Positions 21,546 through 32,460 of a stretch of 64,000 nucleotides of DNA are shown in pieces (the stretch's first letter is position 1; each line of letters begins with the position of its first letter). Source of the DNA: Closterium sp. NIES-65 (Eukaryota; Streptophyta; Zygnematophyceae; Desmidiales; Closteriaceae). The stretch covers positions 186,001-250,000 of the forward strand of contig CANXME010002122.1 in assembly GCA_948144175.1 (NCBI GenBank), given 5' to 3'. The notes below the pieces were generated by a model. It saw only the letters and a program-made list of their open reading frames with translations, was not told the origin of the DNA and did not search any database. Made by a program: the position numbers and the translations under genes.

Positions 21546-22698
21546 GAGCTCTGGATAGATCCCCCAGCCTTGATATCACTTACCATCGTCTTGCTTTTCC
21601 GCGCCTTAGTCAGCGCAGACAGCTGCTTCCAAGTGACTTCCCCGGTAAGTTCCTTGTCGAGACCCGCCATCAGGTGTTGCCGATCCCGCTTGCTGGCAAG
21701 GTACTCCTTTAGCGACCCCTCTTTCTCCTCCACCACCGCTCGCAGATGGCTGCAGCTAGGATCCGCCATTGCTGCCTGCCATAACATTGCGACAGCCGAC
21801 ATTAGGTGCGTGAATATCGCCCGTACCCTCTTGTTCTTCTCCCTTGTGTGTGCTCGAAGTGTCACGTTGAGCCTTGCAATCATCATCTCGTAGCCCTTCC
21901 CGTCAATCATCTGTATCTTTGATAACACTTCTTCGATGATCCGTCTTACTCCAGGTTTATTTGCCAAGGAAGCCTCCATCCTCCAAATACCTGGATCCAT
22001 TCGCGATTTGGGGCCAAGGAAGCCTCCATCCTAACCCTAAACCTTGTCCGCCGGAGTGATATGCGAGGAGTCAGCAAGGAAAGGTAAAAGGGAGAGGGAG
22101 ACCAGGGCTCTGTTGATCCGAGAACTGGCCTTCTGACACGGTGAGTAGAATGTGTATTCTCTGCAGCGAGGGTAGAGCGTTCGGAAAGCGTCAGAGAGCT
22201 GGAATGCTTGGCAGCAATTGAAAAGTCTGTCATTTTCGGCTGATGTACCATGTCCTGATGTGCGGTCCAGATCTGGATCCTCCACCATGTTCAAATCTCC
22301 TAGGATTAGTAAGTGGGAACTTGGAGGTACTTGATGAACTACCGGATCGAGAACATGAAGGACAAAAGGAGTTCTGTTAGCGAGGTCTGGTGGAAGGTAA
22401 ACAGCTAGTAAGGTAAATTGAATGCCATGACCGTGGACATCTGTGTTAATGATGCAATCTGATGCGTGAGGAGAGGTGTTAGAGACTACTAAGGACGGGT
22501 TTCTTCAGAGGACATCTACACCGCCGGCTTTCGTTCTAGGTGAGGCTGCTGCGACCGTTTGAAATTTGTGTGATCACCAGTACGGGTGAGTGTCTACTAA
22601 TCTAGTGTTAGTTAGGACTACTATGTTTGCTGCGTCCTTCAACCAATCAGTGACTCTGTCTTGCTTAACGCCATCTCCTAAACTATTGACGTTGAGAC
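21546..22698 (-). pseudogene. LINE ORF2 endonuclease and endonuclease-RT linker
   Basis: Read from 22698, the minus strand gives LNVNSLGDGVKQDRVTDWL (the start of an APE-type endonuclease), TNTRLVDTHPYW then a stop, and later HLLILGDLNMVEDPDLDR (the GDxN motif), LSDAFRTLYPRCREYTFYSP and SSRINRALVSLSLLP, ending near the HIT of the catalytic SDH region. A 160-residue helical linker (21521-22000; NKPGVRRIIEEVLSK, TWKQLSALTKARKSK) leads toward the RT. The enzyme nicks target DNA for LINE integration. Stops (after HPYW and after VDVL) and copia D separate it from its start codon at 29260-29262. Confidence 0.88.
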
Positions 22699-22840
22699 TG
22701 TCAAACACTATATATGTGTTATTGCTGTGTAGGCTATAGTGGGTTAGCCTTTAGGCGGTACACAACTCTAGGGTTTCATACTTGTACTGCAATCTTTTGT
22801 AGTTCAATCACTTCTTGTTTCTGACATGGTATTAAGAGCT
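22699..22840 (+). repeat. Copia D 5' LTR and primer-binding site
   Basis: LTR 22699-22826; primer site TGGTATTAAGAGCT at 22827-22840. A TATATATG run at 22709-22716 could serve as a promoter element. The left target duplication GAGAC is 22694-22698. Confidence 0.94.
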
Positions 22841-23397
22841 TAGGTTCTAGACCTAAGGGCCCACCGTTCCGCTAGAGGTGCCCTCGTGCGCCTTTCCCCT
22901 ATTGCGCCCTCGTGCGCTCTCCTCTCACGCTGCCCATGTGCAGCCCGCTAGCAGCCCGAGCGCGGCCCCGCCGTTTTAGCGCATGTAGGAAAACCGCCGC
23001 CTAGGGCAGCCTGATTTTTCGCACGAGCCCCAGCAAGCCGTCGCCCAAGCAAGCCGTCGCCCGTAGGCCCCTGCTAGCCCCTAGGCTGACGCGCGACCCA
23101 CAGCCGCCCACCCGCAGGTCGCAGCCAGCGCGCCGCGACGATCGTGCGTTGGCTGCTGCAGCGCGCGACCCACTTCAGCCGCTAGAACGCAACCGCGGCC
23201 CGCGCGCAGCTGCACCCTAGGCGCTGCCGCGCACCCAGCCTAGGCCCGCCGTCGCACCACCTTACCTACACGACCCGCGTCGCCCGAGTCGCGCCGCCCG
23301 AGTTGCACCGCCCTGACTGAGCCGCGCCGCCCTACCTGGTGCAACTGCTCTTCCTGCTCCTACTGCTTCTGCTACTTCTCCTTCTGCTGCTGCCACT
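22841..23397 (+). other. Copia D untranslated leader
   Basis: GC-rich DNA with no open frame of note. It holds CCGTCGCCC- and CGCGACCCAC-type short repeats and, near 23270-23335, CCGCGCCGCCC-type repeats, and ends with a CT-rich run ahead of the gag ATG. It lacks the long GGCCCCG arrays of copia B and E. Confidence 0.7.
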
Positions 23398-24770
23398 ATG
23401 GCCAGTCCCACTGTTCTCACCTTTGACGCTGAGGGCCGCCCGATTAGGTTCGATGTCTGGCTTGATGACCTCCACCTATTCCTCCAGATCACTGCCAAGG
23501 ATGATGTCTCCCTGTACGACCACACGTCAGGCGCTGCTCCCGCACCTCCCGCTGCTGCTGACAGTACTCCTCGCTCCCAGTGGCAGACCTGTGATGCTCA
23601 CGCCCGCCTAGCCGTTCGCAACCACCTGCCGGTAGATGAGCGCGAACACTTCGGCCAGCATAAGACTGCTAGGGAGCTATACAACGCAGTAGTCGCACGC
23701 TACTCCTCCCCTACCACTGCTGCCATAGGCCGTCTCTCACTGCCCTACATCTTCCCCGACCTGTCCGCCTTTACGACTGTCGCTGACCTCATCACCCACC
23801 TCCGTACCAGTGACCTCCGCTACCGTGCCGCACTCCCCCTAGATTTCCTCGCCAAGAACCCCCTCCCCCCCGATGTACCTCACACTGTACCACCTTGTCA
23901 CACGCCTCCCTGACTCCCTTCGCACAGTCAAGGACCATTTTCTTGCCCTCTCCCCCACTGACCTCACTGTCGACCTCCTCGAGAAGGAACTCCTAGTAGC
24001 TGAGAAGAGCATTATAGATGTAGGTGCCTCTCGTGGTGACCCCCGCACCCCCTTCTTTGAGGGGTGCTCCCCCTCCCCCCTCCTCCCCTCCATTGCATCT
24101 GCTGCTGCTATCGACTTCCTCGGAGCTGAGGGGGTCGGAGCTGCGTCCGCTCCTAGTGGGAGGCACAAGGACGGCAGGGGCAAGGGGGGCAGGGGTGGTG
24201 GAGGTGCAGGCGGGGGCGGCGGCAGTGGAGGGGGTGGGAGGGGCAGGGGTGGCGGCGGAGGTGGGAGTGGCGCGGGTGGTGGGGGGGTCGGTGGCGGCAC
24301 AGGGGGTGGTGGCGGCGGAGGTGGTGGGGGTGGTAGGGGCGGTGGTGGTAGTGGTGGCGGTAGTGGAGCGGGTGGCGGTCGCGGTAGAGCGGTGCAACGT
24401 GGGGGGCTCGGCAGTGGCCAGAGGCAGCAGCAGCACCGTCCCGGCGAGACTCCCTCGCCCCAGCAGCTCCGTGAGTGGTACTCTCAGCGTGGGGGGTCTG
24501 GGGGTGGGGGTACCTGCTCGTACGTCATCCGCACAGGTGACCACACTTGTTAGATTTGTGGGAGGTTTCACACAGTGCAGCGCTATTTCTTTCGCCTCGA
24601 TGACGCCTGGCGCGAGCAGTTCCCTGACACCTCTAAGCTGCCCCGCTGGGCTGATCTGCTTAAGAAAGGAATTGATATCTTTGCTCTTGATTATGATGCT
24701 ATCCTTGCTGCTATGTATGTATTGACTATTAGTGTTGAGGGTGACTGTTACCTGAGTGTACCGCCCGACC
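23398..24770 (+). pseudogene. Copia D gag
   Basis: The start ATG at 23398 gives MASPTVLTFDAEGRPIRFDV, matching copia C and F. The UBN2-like gag domain follows: WLDDLHLFLQITAKDDVSLY, RSQWQTCDAHARLAVRNHL, LYNAVVARYSSP, LPYIFPDLSAF and ADLITHLRTSDLRYRAAL. A frameshift in a C-rich run near 23866 moves the frame to 23873-24553 (LYHLVTRLPDSLRTVKDHF, TDLTVDLLEKELLVAEKSI), then a glycine-rich stretch of about 80 residues and CSYVIRTGDHTC, broken by a TAG at 24551-24553. The gag C-terminus, FRLDDAWREQF and LPRWADLLKKGIDIFALD, runs in the next frame. It is a capsid and RNA-binding protein in origin. Confidence 0.88.
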
Positions 24771-25250
24771 CAGGTATTGCGACCGGTAAGGCTGCAACTC
24801 TAGGTGCTAGTGCGTCTGCTGCTCCAGGTCATGGTGAGGCTACTGCCCTAGGTGCTAGTGCGTTTGCGTCTGCTGGTACCGCACCTACTGAGGCACTGCA
24901 CACCTTCACACTGGACTCAGGTGCTTCCCGCTGTTTCTTTCGTGACCGCACTGCCCTAGAGCAGCTCCCTAGACCAGTTGCTATCTCCCTGGCTGGAGGT
25001 CCGGTCCTTGCTACCTCCACCACTGCCCTCCCTTGTCCTGCTGTCCCGTCTGGCACGCTGTTGGGCCTCTACCTCCCCTCGTTCTCTACGAACTTGGTGG
25101 CGGGTTCCGCGCTCTAGGACGCAAGTGTTCACCAGTTCACCCCGGCCTACGAGCGTGTTACGCACTGCATGTGTGCCCGGACGGGTCGTCACTTGGCTAC
25201 CTTCACTCGGCAGCCGGGGCCGGACTTGTACACAATGACCATTGAGTCCC
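24575..25250 (+). pseudogene. Copia D gag C-terminus and protease
   Basis: A frame of 180 residues carries the gag C-terminus (ISVEGDCYLSVPPDPG), an Ala-rich spacer and the retropepsin active site FTLDSGASRCFFRDRTALEQL with an intact DSG. It continues through ATSTTALPCPAVPSGTLLGL to a TAG at 25115-25117, where relatives have Gln (ALQD). The pre-integrase segment (HQFTPAYERVTHC, CARTGRHLATFTRQPG) follows in the same frame. The protease domain itself looks chemically intact. Confidence 0.88.
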
Positions 25251-26390
25251 CTCAGGTAGCAGCGTCTACCTCTGCGTCAGGTCAGCTGTCTGCCCCCTGC
25301 TCGTGTCGCTCCCTGTCGCACAGGACTGTCCTCTGGCACCACTGCCTTGGTCACCCGTCGGTGCAGTGCCTTCGCGGCATGCACTCCAAGTACCTTGTCT
25401 CTGGCCTTCCCAGCGTTCTCCCTCCCCTACCACCCTCGCCTGCTCCTCCATGTCTTCCGTCTGTCGAGGGGCGGCAGCGCACCGCTCCTCACTCCTCCTC
25501 GTTCCCTCCCACAGAGGCTCCCCTGCCGACTCTCCACCTGGACGTGTGGGGCCCCGCCCGCGGCCGGGAAAAGGGCCACGAGCGGTACTTTCTGCTAGTA
25601 GTCGACGACTACACGCGCTACACCACGGTCTTCCCCTTGCGTACCAAGGGTGAGGTCCCTGATGTATTGATCCCCTTGATCCACGCTGCTCGTCTCCAGC
25701 TCCGCTAGCGGTTTCAGTTGGACTTTCCTGTCCTACATCTGCACTCTGACAGAGGAGGCGAGTTTTCCTCTGACCTCCTAGCAGCCTACTGTGCAGAGCA
25801 CGGCATTTGCTAGACGTTCACTCTCCCAGCCTCTCCGCAGTAGAATGAGGTTCCTGAGCGCCGCATTGGTCTTCTCATGGAGGTCGCTCGTACCTCCATG
25901 ATCCATGCGGCTGCTCCCCATTTCCTATGGCCGTTTGCAGTGCAGTACGCTGCGCATCATATCAACCTCTGGCGCTGTGTCTCTGTTCCGGAGACCTCGC
26001 CTACCCTGCGTTGGACGGGGGAGGTTGGCGACTCGTCGGTGTTACGAGTCTGGGGATGTCGAGCCTTTGTCCGCGATACGTCCGCGGACAAACTCTCCTC
26101 CCGTGCGGTTCCTTGTGTCTTCCTAGGCTTTGTCCCTGACGCGCCTTGCTGGCGGTTTTACCACCCCACCTCGCGCCGTATCTTCGCCTCTCAAGACGTC
26201 ACCTTCGACGAGTCGGTTCCCTTCTACCATCTCTTCCCCTACCGCACTGCCCCGCTCTCCCCCCCCCCCCCGCCGCTCTTCCTCACCCCAAGTGTCCCAT
26301 CGGTAGACCCCCTCCCTCCCCAGGGTGCCACTCCCTCAGATGTTTCCTATGTAGACCCGGTCGAGCCTGTCGAGGTAGCTGTTGACTCTG
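25169..26390 (+). pseudogene. Copia D integrase
   Basis: The zinc domain LWHHCLGHPSVQCLRG with LPSVEGRQR (first Cys of the pair changed to Ser) is followed by LHLDVWGPARG, VDDYTRYTTVF, HSDRGGEFSS and RRIGLLMEVARTSM. In-frame TAG codons lie at 25706-25708, 25811-25813 (Gln in relatives) and 25841-25843 (Gln in relatives). The C-terminal part (25877 onward) is open: VWGCRAFVRDTSADKLSSR, FLGFVPDAPCWRFYHPTSRR, DESVPFYHLFPYRTAP. It then runs into the linker in frame. Confidence 0.9.
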
Positions 26391-27325
26391 GTCCTACGCG
26401 ACGTACTGAGTGTGCTGAGCCTGGTGGTGCTGGGTCTGGGGGCACTAAGACTGGGGGTGCTGAGCCTGGGGGTGCGGAGACTAGGGGTGCTGAGCCTGAG
26501 GGTGCTGAGACTGGGGGTGCTGAGACTGGGGTTGCTGAGCGTTGGGGTACGGAGACTTTGGGTGCTGAGCTTGGAGGTGCTGCGACTAGGGGTGCTGAGC
26601 CTGGGGTTGCTGAGACTGGGGGTGCTGAGCCTGGTGGCGCTCCCTCTTCACAGCAGCTGCATGAGTGGTTCTCTCAGCGCTACAGCCTCCGTCGTGGGGC
26701 TGCTGGAGCTAGGGGGTCTGCTGGAGTCGGGGCTGGTGGCCTAGCAGGTACAGTGCCCCAGCTAGAGCCTCCCTCCCCTCAGCAGCTAAGTGAGTGGTAC
26801 GCTCGGTGCTGTAGCCTCAGGAGTGGAGCTCCTCGTGTTGAGGCACCACCACCTCGAGGCCCTGCTGCTGGAGGTACTACTGGCACTGGTGCTGCTGGAG
26901 GTGCTGCTGGTGCGACTGGAGATCTTGGAGGTACTGCTGGTGCTACTGGAGGTTTTGGAGCTGCTGGAGATGCTGCTAGTGCTGGTGGAGGCTCTAGAGC
27001 TGTTGGAGGTGCTGCTGGTACTAGGTTGGCTGGAGGTTCTGGTGCTGTCCCTGCAACTTCTGGGGGCGCTTCACGGTCGCGGCCGTACTTCGTTCCGCTC
27101 CTTCGGCAGGTTCTTGGTCAGCCGCCTCCTCCTAGTCCTCCTCCCTCCTTAGAGTGTTCTCCGCCTGTCCAGTCGCAGTCCCAGCTCCCACCTGCCTCGC
27201 CACCTCCTGGTCCTTCTCCCTACACTGGTCCGACACGCGGTCTTACAGAGCGTCGTGAGCCTGAGTCTCGTCGTGTATCGCCTGTGTTGCGTCGTGTGTC
27301 ACCTGTTCGTGCTGGTGACACCTGA
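26391..27325 (+). repeat. Copia D integrase-RT linker
   Basis: In frame with the integrase tail. The part at 26415-26640 is a tandem array of the 15-bp unit GGTGCTGAGCCTGGG (GAEPG/GAETG). Then come two QQLxEWYxxR blocks (near 26655 and 26780), an Ala/Gly/Thr region (26870-27050) with repeated GGTGCTGCTGGT-type units, and the conserved RPYFVPLLRQVLGQPPPP and SPYTGPTRGLTERREPES blocks. The frame ends at a TGA at 27323-27325, and the pre-RT module seen in copia B, E and F is deleted here. Confidence 0.85.
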
Positions 27326-27360
27326 CCACAAGCACTTATGCTGACCACAGTGACCAGTGG

Positions 27361-28866
27361 CAGTCAGCCATGGATGCAGAGATGGCATCCTGGAAGTCCA
27401 CAAGCACTTACGTTGACGAGGTTCCCCCTCCTGGGGTGAACATCGTCAGTGGCATGTGGATTTTCAGGGTGAAGCGACCACCACGTTCTCCGCCTTTCTT
27501 CAAGGCTCAAGGCTTCAGTCAGCGAGAGGGAGTAGAGTTCTTTCAGACCTTCTCCTCCACCCCGAAGATGACCACTCTTTGGGTGCTACTGCACGTTGCT
27601 GCTCAGCGTGACTACGAGCTTCTCTCTCTTGATTTCTACACAGCTTTCTTACAGGGCAGCCTACATGAGGAGATCTGGCTGCGCCACCCTCCTGGCTTCA
27701 CTGGGTCGTTTCCTCCTGGTACCCAGTGGAGCCTCCGGCGTCCAGTCTACGATATCCGCCAGGCGCCACATGAGTGGCACGACACACTGAGGACTACTCT
27801 TGCGGCACTTGGGTTCGCGCCATCTACTGCTGACCCATCGCTGTTTCTGCGCACCGACACTTCGCTGCCGCCGTTCTCCATCCTTGTATACGCGGACGAC
27901 TTCGTCTTTGCCACTGCTGACACTGATGCTCTTGCCCAAGTGAAGTTGGAGGTGCAGAAGAGACACATGTGCACAGACCTGGGTAAACTGCGCAGCAACC
28001 ATGGCTTGCAGATCACCCGGGGCACAGCACGCCGCACCATCACACTGACTCAGTCACTCATGGTGCAGCAGGTCCTTCAGCGCTTCGGCTTCACCTGGTC
28101 CTCACCACAGGCCACTCCTCTGGCTATAGGTCACTCGCTCTCAGCTCTCCCTTCGGATGAGTCCGTAGAGCTGACTGGTCCTTTCCCATAGCTAGTTGGT
28201 TGCTTCATGTACCTGATGACTTGCACTCGTCCTGACCTAGCATACCCTCTTGGCCTTCTGGCCCACTACGTGGCTGCTGGTAGGCACTGAAAGGTGCACT
28301 GGGATTCTGCAAAGAAGGTATTGCGGTACTTTCGCAGTACATCGGGCATGGGGCTCGTGCTTGGAGTAGGGAGCTCAGTTGTTCTTACTGGGCACTCAGA
28401 CGTTTCTTGGGTTGACGACCAGGCTACTCATCGGTCGTCACAGGGTTACACCTTCAGCCTTGGCTCTAGTTCAGTTTCTTGGCGTTCTACTCGCTCGTCT
28501 TCTGTTCTCAGCTCCAGTTGAAAGGCTGATATCTACGCCACAGCCATGGCTGCACAGGAGTTACGCTGGCTCACCTACCTGCTGACCGACTTGGGAGAGT
28601 GGCCTAGTTCTCCTCCAGTGCTGTACGTCGACAACAAGGCTGCCATTGCCTTGTGTGAGGAGCACAGACTGGAGCACAGAACGAAGAACATTGCTCTGCG
28701 TTACTTCTTGGCTTGAGAGCTGCAGCAGTGCGGTCAGCTTTGTCTGCGCTACGTGGCCACTCAGGCCAACACCGCTGATATATTCACCAAGGCACTTCAG
28801 TCTGGTGATCATCAGCGTTTCTGCACTTTGCTAGGGCTTGTGCCCACTTTTCCTCACTTGCTGTAG
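27361..28866 (+). pseudogene. Copia D reverse transcriptase and RNase H
   Basis: An open frame of 273 residues (27370-28191) contains YVDEVPPPGVNIVSGMWIF, RVKRP, GFSQREGVEFFQTFS, LDFYTAFLQGSLHEEIW, RQAPHEWHDT and the intact catalytic box ILVYADDFVFA. A TAG at 28189-28191 interrupts it. RNase H continues with stops (TGA after GRH, TGA after VLSSS, TGA after YFLA): GHSDVSWVDDQATHRSSQG, AAQELRWLTYLL, LYVDNKAAIALCEEH, ANTADIFTKALQSGDHQR, ending at the proper stop 28864-28866. Several TGA and TAG codons match CGA or CAG in relatives. A short deletion (KAQGFSQ, where relatives have KARYVARGFSQ) removes four residues of RT. Confidence 0.9.
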
Positions 28867-29095
28867 GCTTTGCCTGTACTGTGATCTCTATATATCTATA
28901 CCTTCCTGTTTGCTTTGCTAGGTTCAGATCACCTTGCTGTTCTTGTTGCATATATGCCTCTGCATGTGAACTGGCCTTGAGGCCCTTTGCTTGTGCTCAG
29001 AGTTTGTGATGACGTTGTGATCCACCCTGAGCTTGTTTGCCTTTCTTGACTGGTCTTGTGACCCCTTGCCCTCCCCCACTTTGCCTATGGGGGTG

Positions 29096-29223
29096 TGTCA
29101 AACATTATATATGTGTTACTGATGTGTAGGCTGTAGTGGGTTAGCCTTTAGGGGGTACACAACTTTAGGGTTTCTTACTTGTATTGCAATCTTTTGTTGT
29201 TCAATAACTTCTTGTTTATGACA
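29096..29223 (+). repeat. Copia D 3' LTR
   Basis: 128 bp, preceded by the purine tract CCTATGGGGGTG (29084-29095) and followed by the GAGAC duplication at 29224-29228. Confidence 0.95.
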
Positions 29224-29358
29224 GAGACCGGTGACTATAAGAAGGTTTTTCTTGTTAATCATTTAACTACAGACTCGCAGCCCCTTGACATCCATAGGCT
29301 TATAAAAGGTATGATACAAACTACACTGACTACCGAACAAGCACATGCCGCGGTTACA
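29224..29358 (-). pseudogene. LINE ORF2 start
   Basis: On the minus strand an ATG at 29260-29262 opens MINKKNLLIVTG, which reads across the copia D insertion site directly into LNVNSLGDGV at 22698. This is the expected N-terminus of the APE endonuclease. A TAA just precedes the ATG in frame. The segment is bounded on the other side by copia E (target TTACA, 29354-29358). Confidence 0.85.
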
Positions 29359-29502
29359 TGTCAGAACATTATAGCTTATACATTTGTGTAGGCTGTAGTG
29401 GGGTAGCCCATAAAAGGTGCAACCCAATTAGGGTTAGCACTTGTACCCAACTGTTTCATAGTTCATTCACTCCATTCTCACTTCTCGTCATGGTATCGAG
29501 CA
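29359..29502 (+). repeat. Copia E 5' LTR and primer-binding site
   Basis: LTR 29359-29490 starting TGTCAGAACATTATAGC and ending CTTCTCGTCA; primer site TGGTATCGAGCA at 29491-29502. Confidence 0.95.
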
Positions 29503-30290
29503 GGTTCCCGAGTGGGAATACTGCCTAGGGCCCACCACGAACTTTTTTCCTTCCCTGCGCGGAGCACGTTTAGCTCCTAACCCGAGTAGCGCCTCGAGCC
29601 GCCTTAGTGGCCCCTGTTGGCCGCCTTTACTGCCCCTCGAGCCGCCCTCTACGGCCTTGCTTAGGCCGCATATGGCCCCGCTTAGGCCCCGCTACGGCCC
29701 CGCTACGGCCCCGTCGGCCCCGCTACGGCCCCGCTACGCCCCCGCTACGGCCCGGCTTAGGCCCCGTCGGCCCCGCTACGGCCCTGCTTAGACCCCGCTT
29801 CGGCCCTGTCGGCCCTGCTTAGGCCCGGCTACGGCCCGGCTACGGCCCCGCTACGGCCCCGTCGGCCCCGCTTAGGCCCCGCTACGGCCGCGCTACGGCC
29901 CCGTAGGCCCCGCTGCGTCCCCACATAGGCCCCGCTTAGGCCCCGCTCCGGCCCCGTCGGCCCCGCTACGGCCCTGTCGGCCCCGCTTAGGCTCCACTAC
30001 GGCCCTGCAACGGCCCCGCTATGGCCCCGTCGGCCCCCCTACGGCCCCTCTTAGGCCCCGCTTTGGCCCCGTCGGCCCCGCTATGGCCCCACTTAGGCTC
30101 CGCTACGGCCCCGTCGCAGCCCCGCTACGTCGCCCACTTCAGCCCCGTCGCCACCGCGGCCCCGCCCACCCTTGCGGCCCGCCGCCACCTTAGGCCCCGC
30201 CGCCACCTGCGACCTCGCCACCACTTGCGACCCTGCCGCCCAGCGCCCGCAGCGCCGACCAGCTGAACCGCCGGCCCGCTGAGTCGCTGA
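29503..30290 (+). repeat. Copia E leader of GGCCCCG repeats
   Basis: No gene. From 29650 to 30230 this is a degenerate tandem array of GGCCCCGCTACGG and GGCCCCGTCGG units, then GCCGCCACCTGCGACC-type units. It corresponds to the leaders of copia B and F and joins gag in mid-domain. Confidence 0.88.
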
Positions 30291-31210
30291 CCTCATTACG
30301 CACCTCCGCACTAGTGACACTCGCTACCGCGCTGCGCTTCCTGCTGAGTTCTGCGCCAAGAACCCCCCCGCTCATGTACATCACCCTCTACTACATAATC
30401 ACCCAGCTCCTTGACCCTCTTGGAGTAGTCACGGACCACTTCCTCTCAGTTTGCCCCACCACTCTCACCGTTGACCTCATCGAGAAGGCCCTCCTAGCGA
30501 TAGAGAAGAGCATAGTCGCTGTAGGAGCCTCTTGTGGTGACCCTCGCACCCCCGTCTTTGAGGGGTGTTCTCCCTCCCCCCTCTTGCCCTCTGTTGCCTC
30601 TACTGCTGCGGCCGACCTTGCTGGTTTCGAGTCGATTAGCACTGCGTCTGCCCCAAGCGGGAGATGCTGCACCGGCAAGGGCAAAGGGGGCAAGGGCGCT
30701 GGAGGGGCTAGAGGGGGCGGTGGAGGTGGTGGTGGAGGCGATGGAAGGAGTGGGGGTAGTGGTGGGAGTGGTGCTAGGGGTGGCGACGGCGGCGGCAGCA
30801 ATCGAGGCGGCGAAGGCGGTGGAGCTGGCGGAGAGAGCGGAGGCGGCGGAGGTGGTGGAGGAGGCGGAGGCGGAGGAGGCGGCAGAGGCGGCGGAGGCGG
30901 CGGCGGCGGAGGCGCCGGTGGTGGAGCGAGTCGCGACTCTACGCAGAGGAGTGGCGCTGGTGGTGGTCAGCGCCAGCAGCAGCAGTAGAGTGGTGTGACC
31001 TTGTCCCCTCAGCAGCTTCCTGAGTGGTAGACTGAACGCCAGCGCGGTAGGGGTTTTGGTCCGTGCCCGTACGTTCTCCATACCGGCGACCACACTCGTG
31101 AGCAGTGCGGAGGCCCGCACTCCACCCAGCGGTGCTTTGGTCGCCTGATAGACGCGTGGCGTCGCCAGTTCCCTAAGGCGTCACAAATCCCTCGCTGGGG
31201 AGATCTGGCG
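30291..31210 (+). pseudogene. Copia E gag fragment
   Basis: Gag starts abruptly at LADLITH LRTSDTRYRAAL without its N-terminal half. It continues MYITLYYIITQLLDPLG, TTLTVDLIEKALLAIEKSI, GASCGDPRTPVFEGCSPSP, a glycine-rich stretch (30700-30960), a TAG at 30986-30988, QQLPEW, then PYVLHTGDHTREQCGG and HSTQRCFGRLIDAWRRQF. At RWGDLA (near 31210) it is joined by a deletion to RTGRHLATF, so the gag C-terminus and all of the protease are gone. It is a nonfunctional relic. Confidence 0.88.
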
Positions 31211-31225
31211 CCTCCGCCGCCGCCG

Positions 31226-32460
31226 GCGGACAGGCCGACACTTGGCCACGTTCACGCATCGGCCAGGGTCGAGCTTGTACACCCTCACTGCTGAGTCTCC
31301 TCCTACTTCTGAGTCTGCCCAGGTAGCTACGTCGAGTCAGGTGTTTGCTACAGCGTCCAGGTCTGATCCTGAGTCTGCCCCCTGCTCGTGTCCTCTGCTG
31401 TCCCACCAGACTCTCCTTTGGCACCACCGCCTTGGCCACCCCTCCTTGCCTCGTCTCCGAGGCATGGCCTCCCGTGTCCTTGTCTCTGGTCTTCCTCTGT
31501 CTCTTCCTCCCCTTTCCTCCGGGATCTGGCCCTACCTGCATCCCCTGCGTCGAGCGGCAACAGCGCGCTGCCCCTCACTCCTCCGATTTTCCTTTGACAG
31601 AGGCTCCACTGCAGACTCTACACATGGACGTGTGGGGCCCAGCCCGCGTCAGTGGGCAGGGGAGAGAGCGGTACTTTCTGCTGGTCGTTGACGACTACTC
31701 GCGTTACACCACAGTCTTCCCCTTGTGCAACAAGGGTGACGTCACTAAGGTGTTGATTGATTCGATCCGCGCAGCTCATCTCCAGCTCAGAGAGAGTTTC
31801 GGCTCGAACTTTCCTGTTCTTCGTCTGTACTCGGACAGAGGCGGGGAGTATTCCTCTGCCCAACTGGGAACCTTCTGTCGTGCACAGGGCATCCGCCAGA
31901 CCTTCAGGCTTCCGGCCTCTCCACAGCAAAATGGGATTGCTGAGCGCCGCATTGGCATGGTCATGGACGTCGCTCGTACGTCCATGATGCATGCGGCTGC
32001 CCCCCATTTTCTGTGGCCGTTTGCAGTTCAGTACGCCGCGCATCAGCTCAACCTTCAGGCCCAGGTTTCCTTGCCAGAAACCTCCCCCGCCTTGCAGTGG
32101 ACAGGGAAGGTTGGTGATGCATCTGCGTTTGGGGTCTGGGGATCTCGGTCGTATGTTCATGATTTGTTTACGGACAAGCTATCCCCCTGTGCTGTTCCTT
32201 TCGTCTTTCTTGGCTTCCCCCCCAACGCGCCTGGCTGGCAGTTTTACCACCCCACCACGCACCGTGTTTTGTCCTCCCAGGACGTCACCTTTGACGAGTC
32301 GGTGCCTTACTACCGTCACTTCCTCTACCGCACTGCCCCCCTCCCCCCGCCGCTGCTCTTCCTTTCGACAGTTGCTACCCAGGTAGACCCCCTCCCTCCT
32401 CAAGATCCTGCCCCTTTAGGTGTGTCCCACGTAGACGCAGTCAAGCTTGTCGAGGTAGCT
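31226..32460 (+). pseudogene. Copia E integrase
   Basis: The pre-integrase and HHCC region (LWHHRLGHPSLPRLRGMASR) is followed by a frameshift. The long frame 31345-32697 then carries CIPCVERQQR, HMDVWGPARVSGQGRERYF, VDDYSRYTTVF, YSDRGGEYSS and ASPQQNGIAERRIG, which are the zinc Cys pair and the D, D, E catalytic set, and the tail VWGSRSYVHDLF, FLGFPPNAPGWQFYHP and PYYRHFLYRTAP. This is the most complete integrase catalytic core among the copia copies here. It would join element DNA ends to the host chromosome. Confidence 0.92.

Larger units (their letters stand above)
22699..29223 (+). mobile_element. Copia D: Ty1/copia element, full length, decayed
   Basis: The 6525-bp element has 128-bp LTRs (22699-22826 and 29096-29223) that differ at about 11 positions, the highest divergence in this window. 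The target duplication GAGAC (22694-22698, 29224-29228) is perfect. It lies in the LINE endonuclease in the opposite orientation. It keeps every domain from the gag N-terminus to RNase H with the catalytic box as YADD, but has at least eight in-frame stops, most of them explainable by C to T change. It is the best guide to the complete layout of this copia lineage. Confidence 0.96.
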
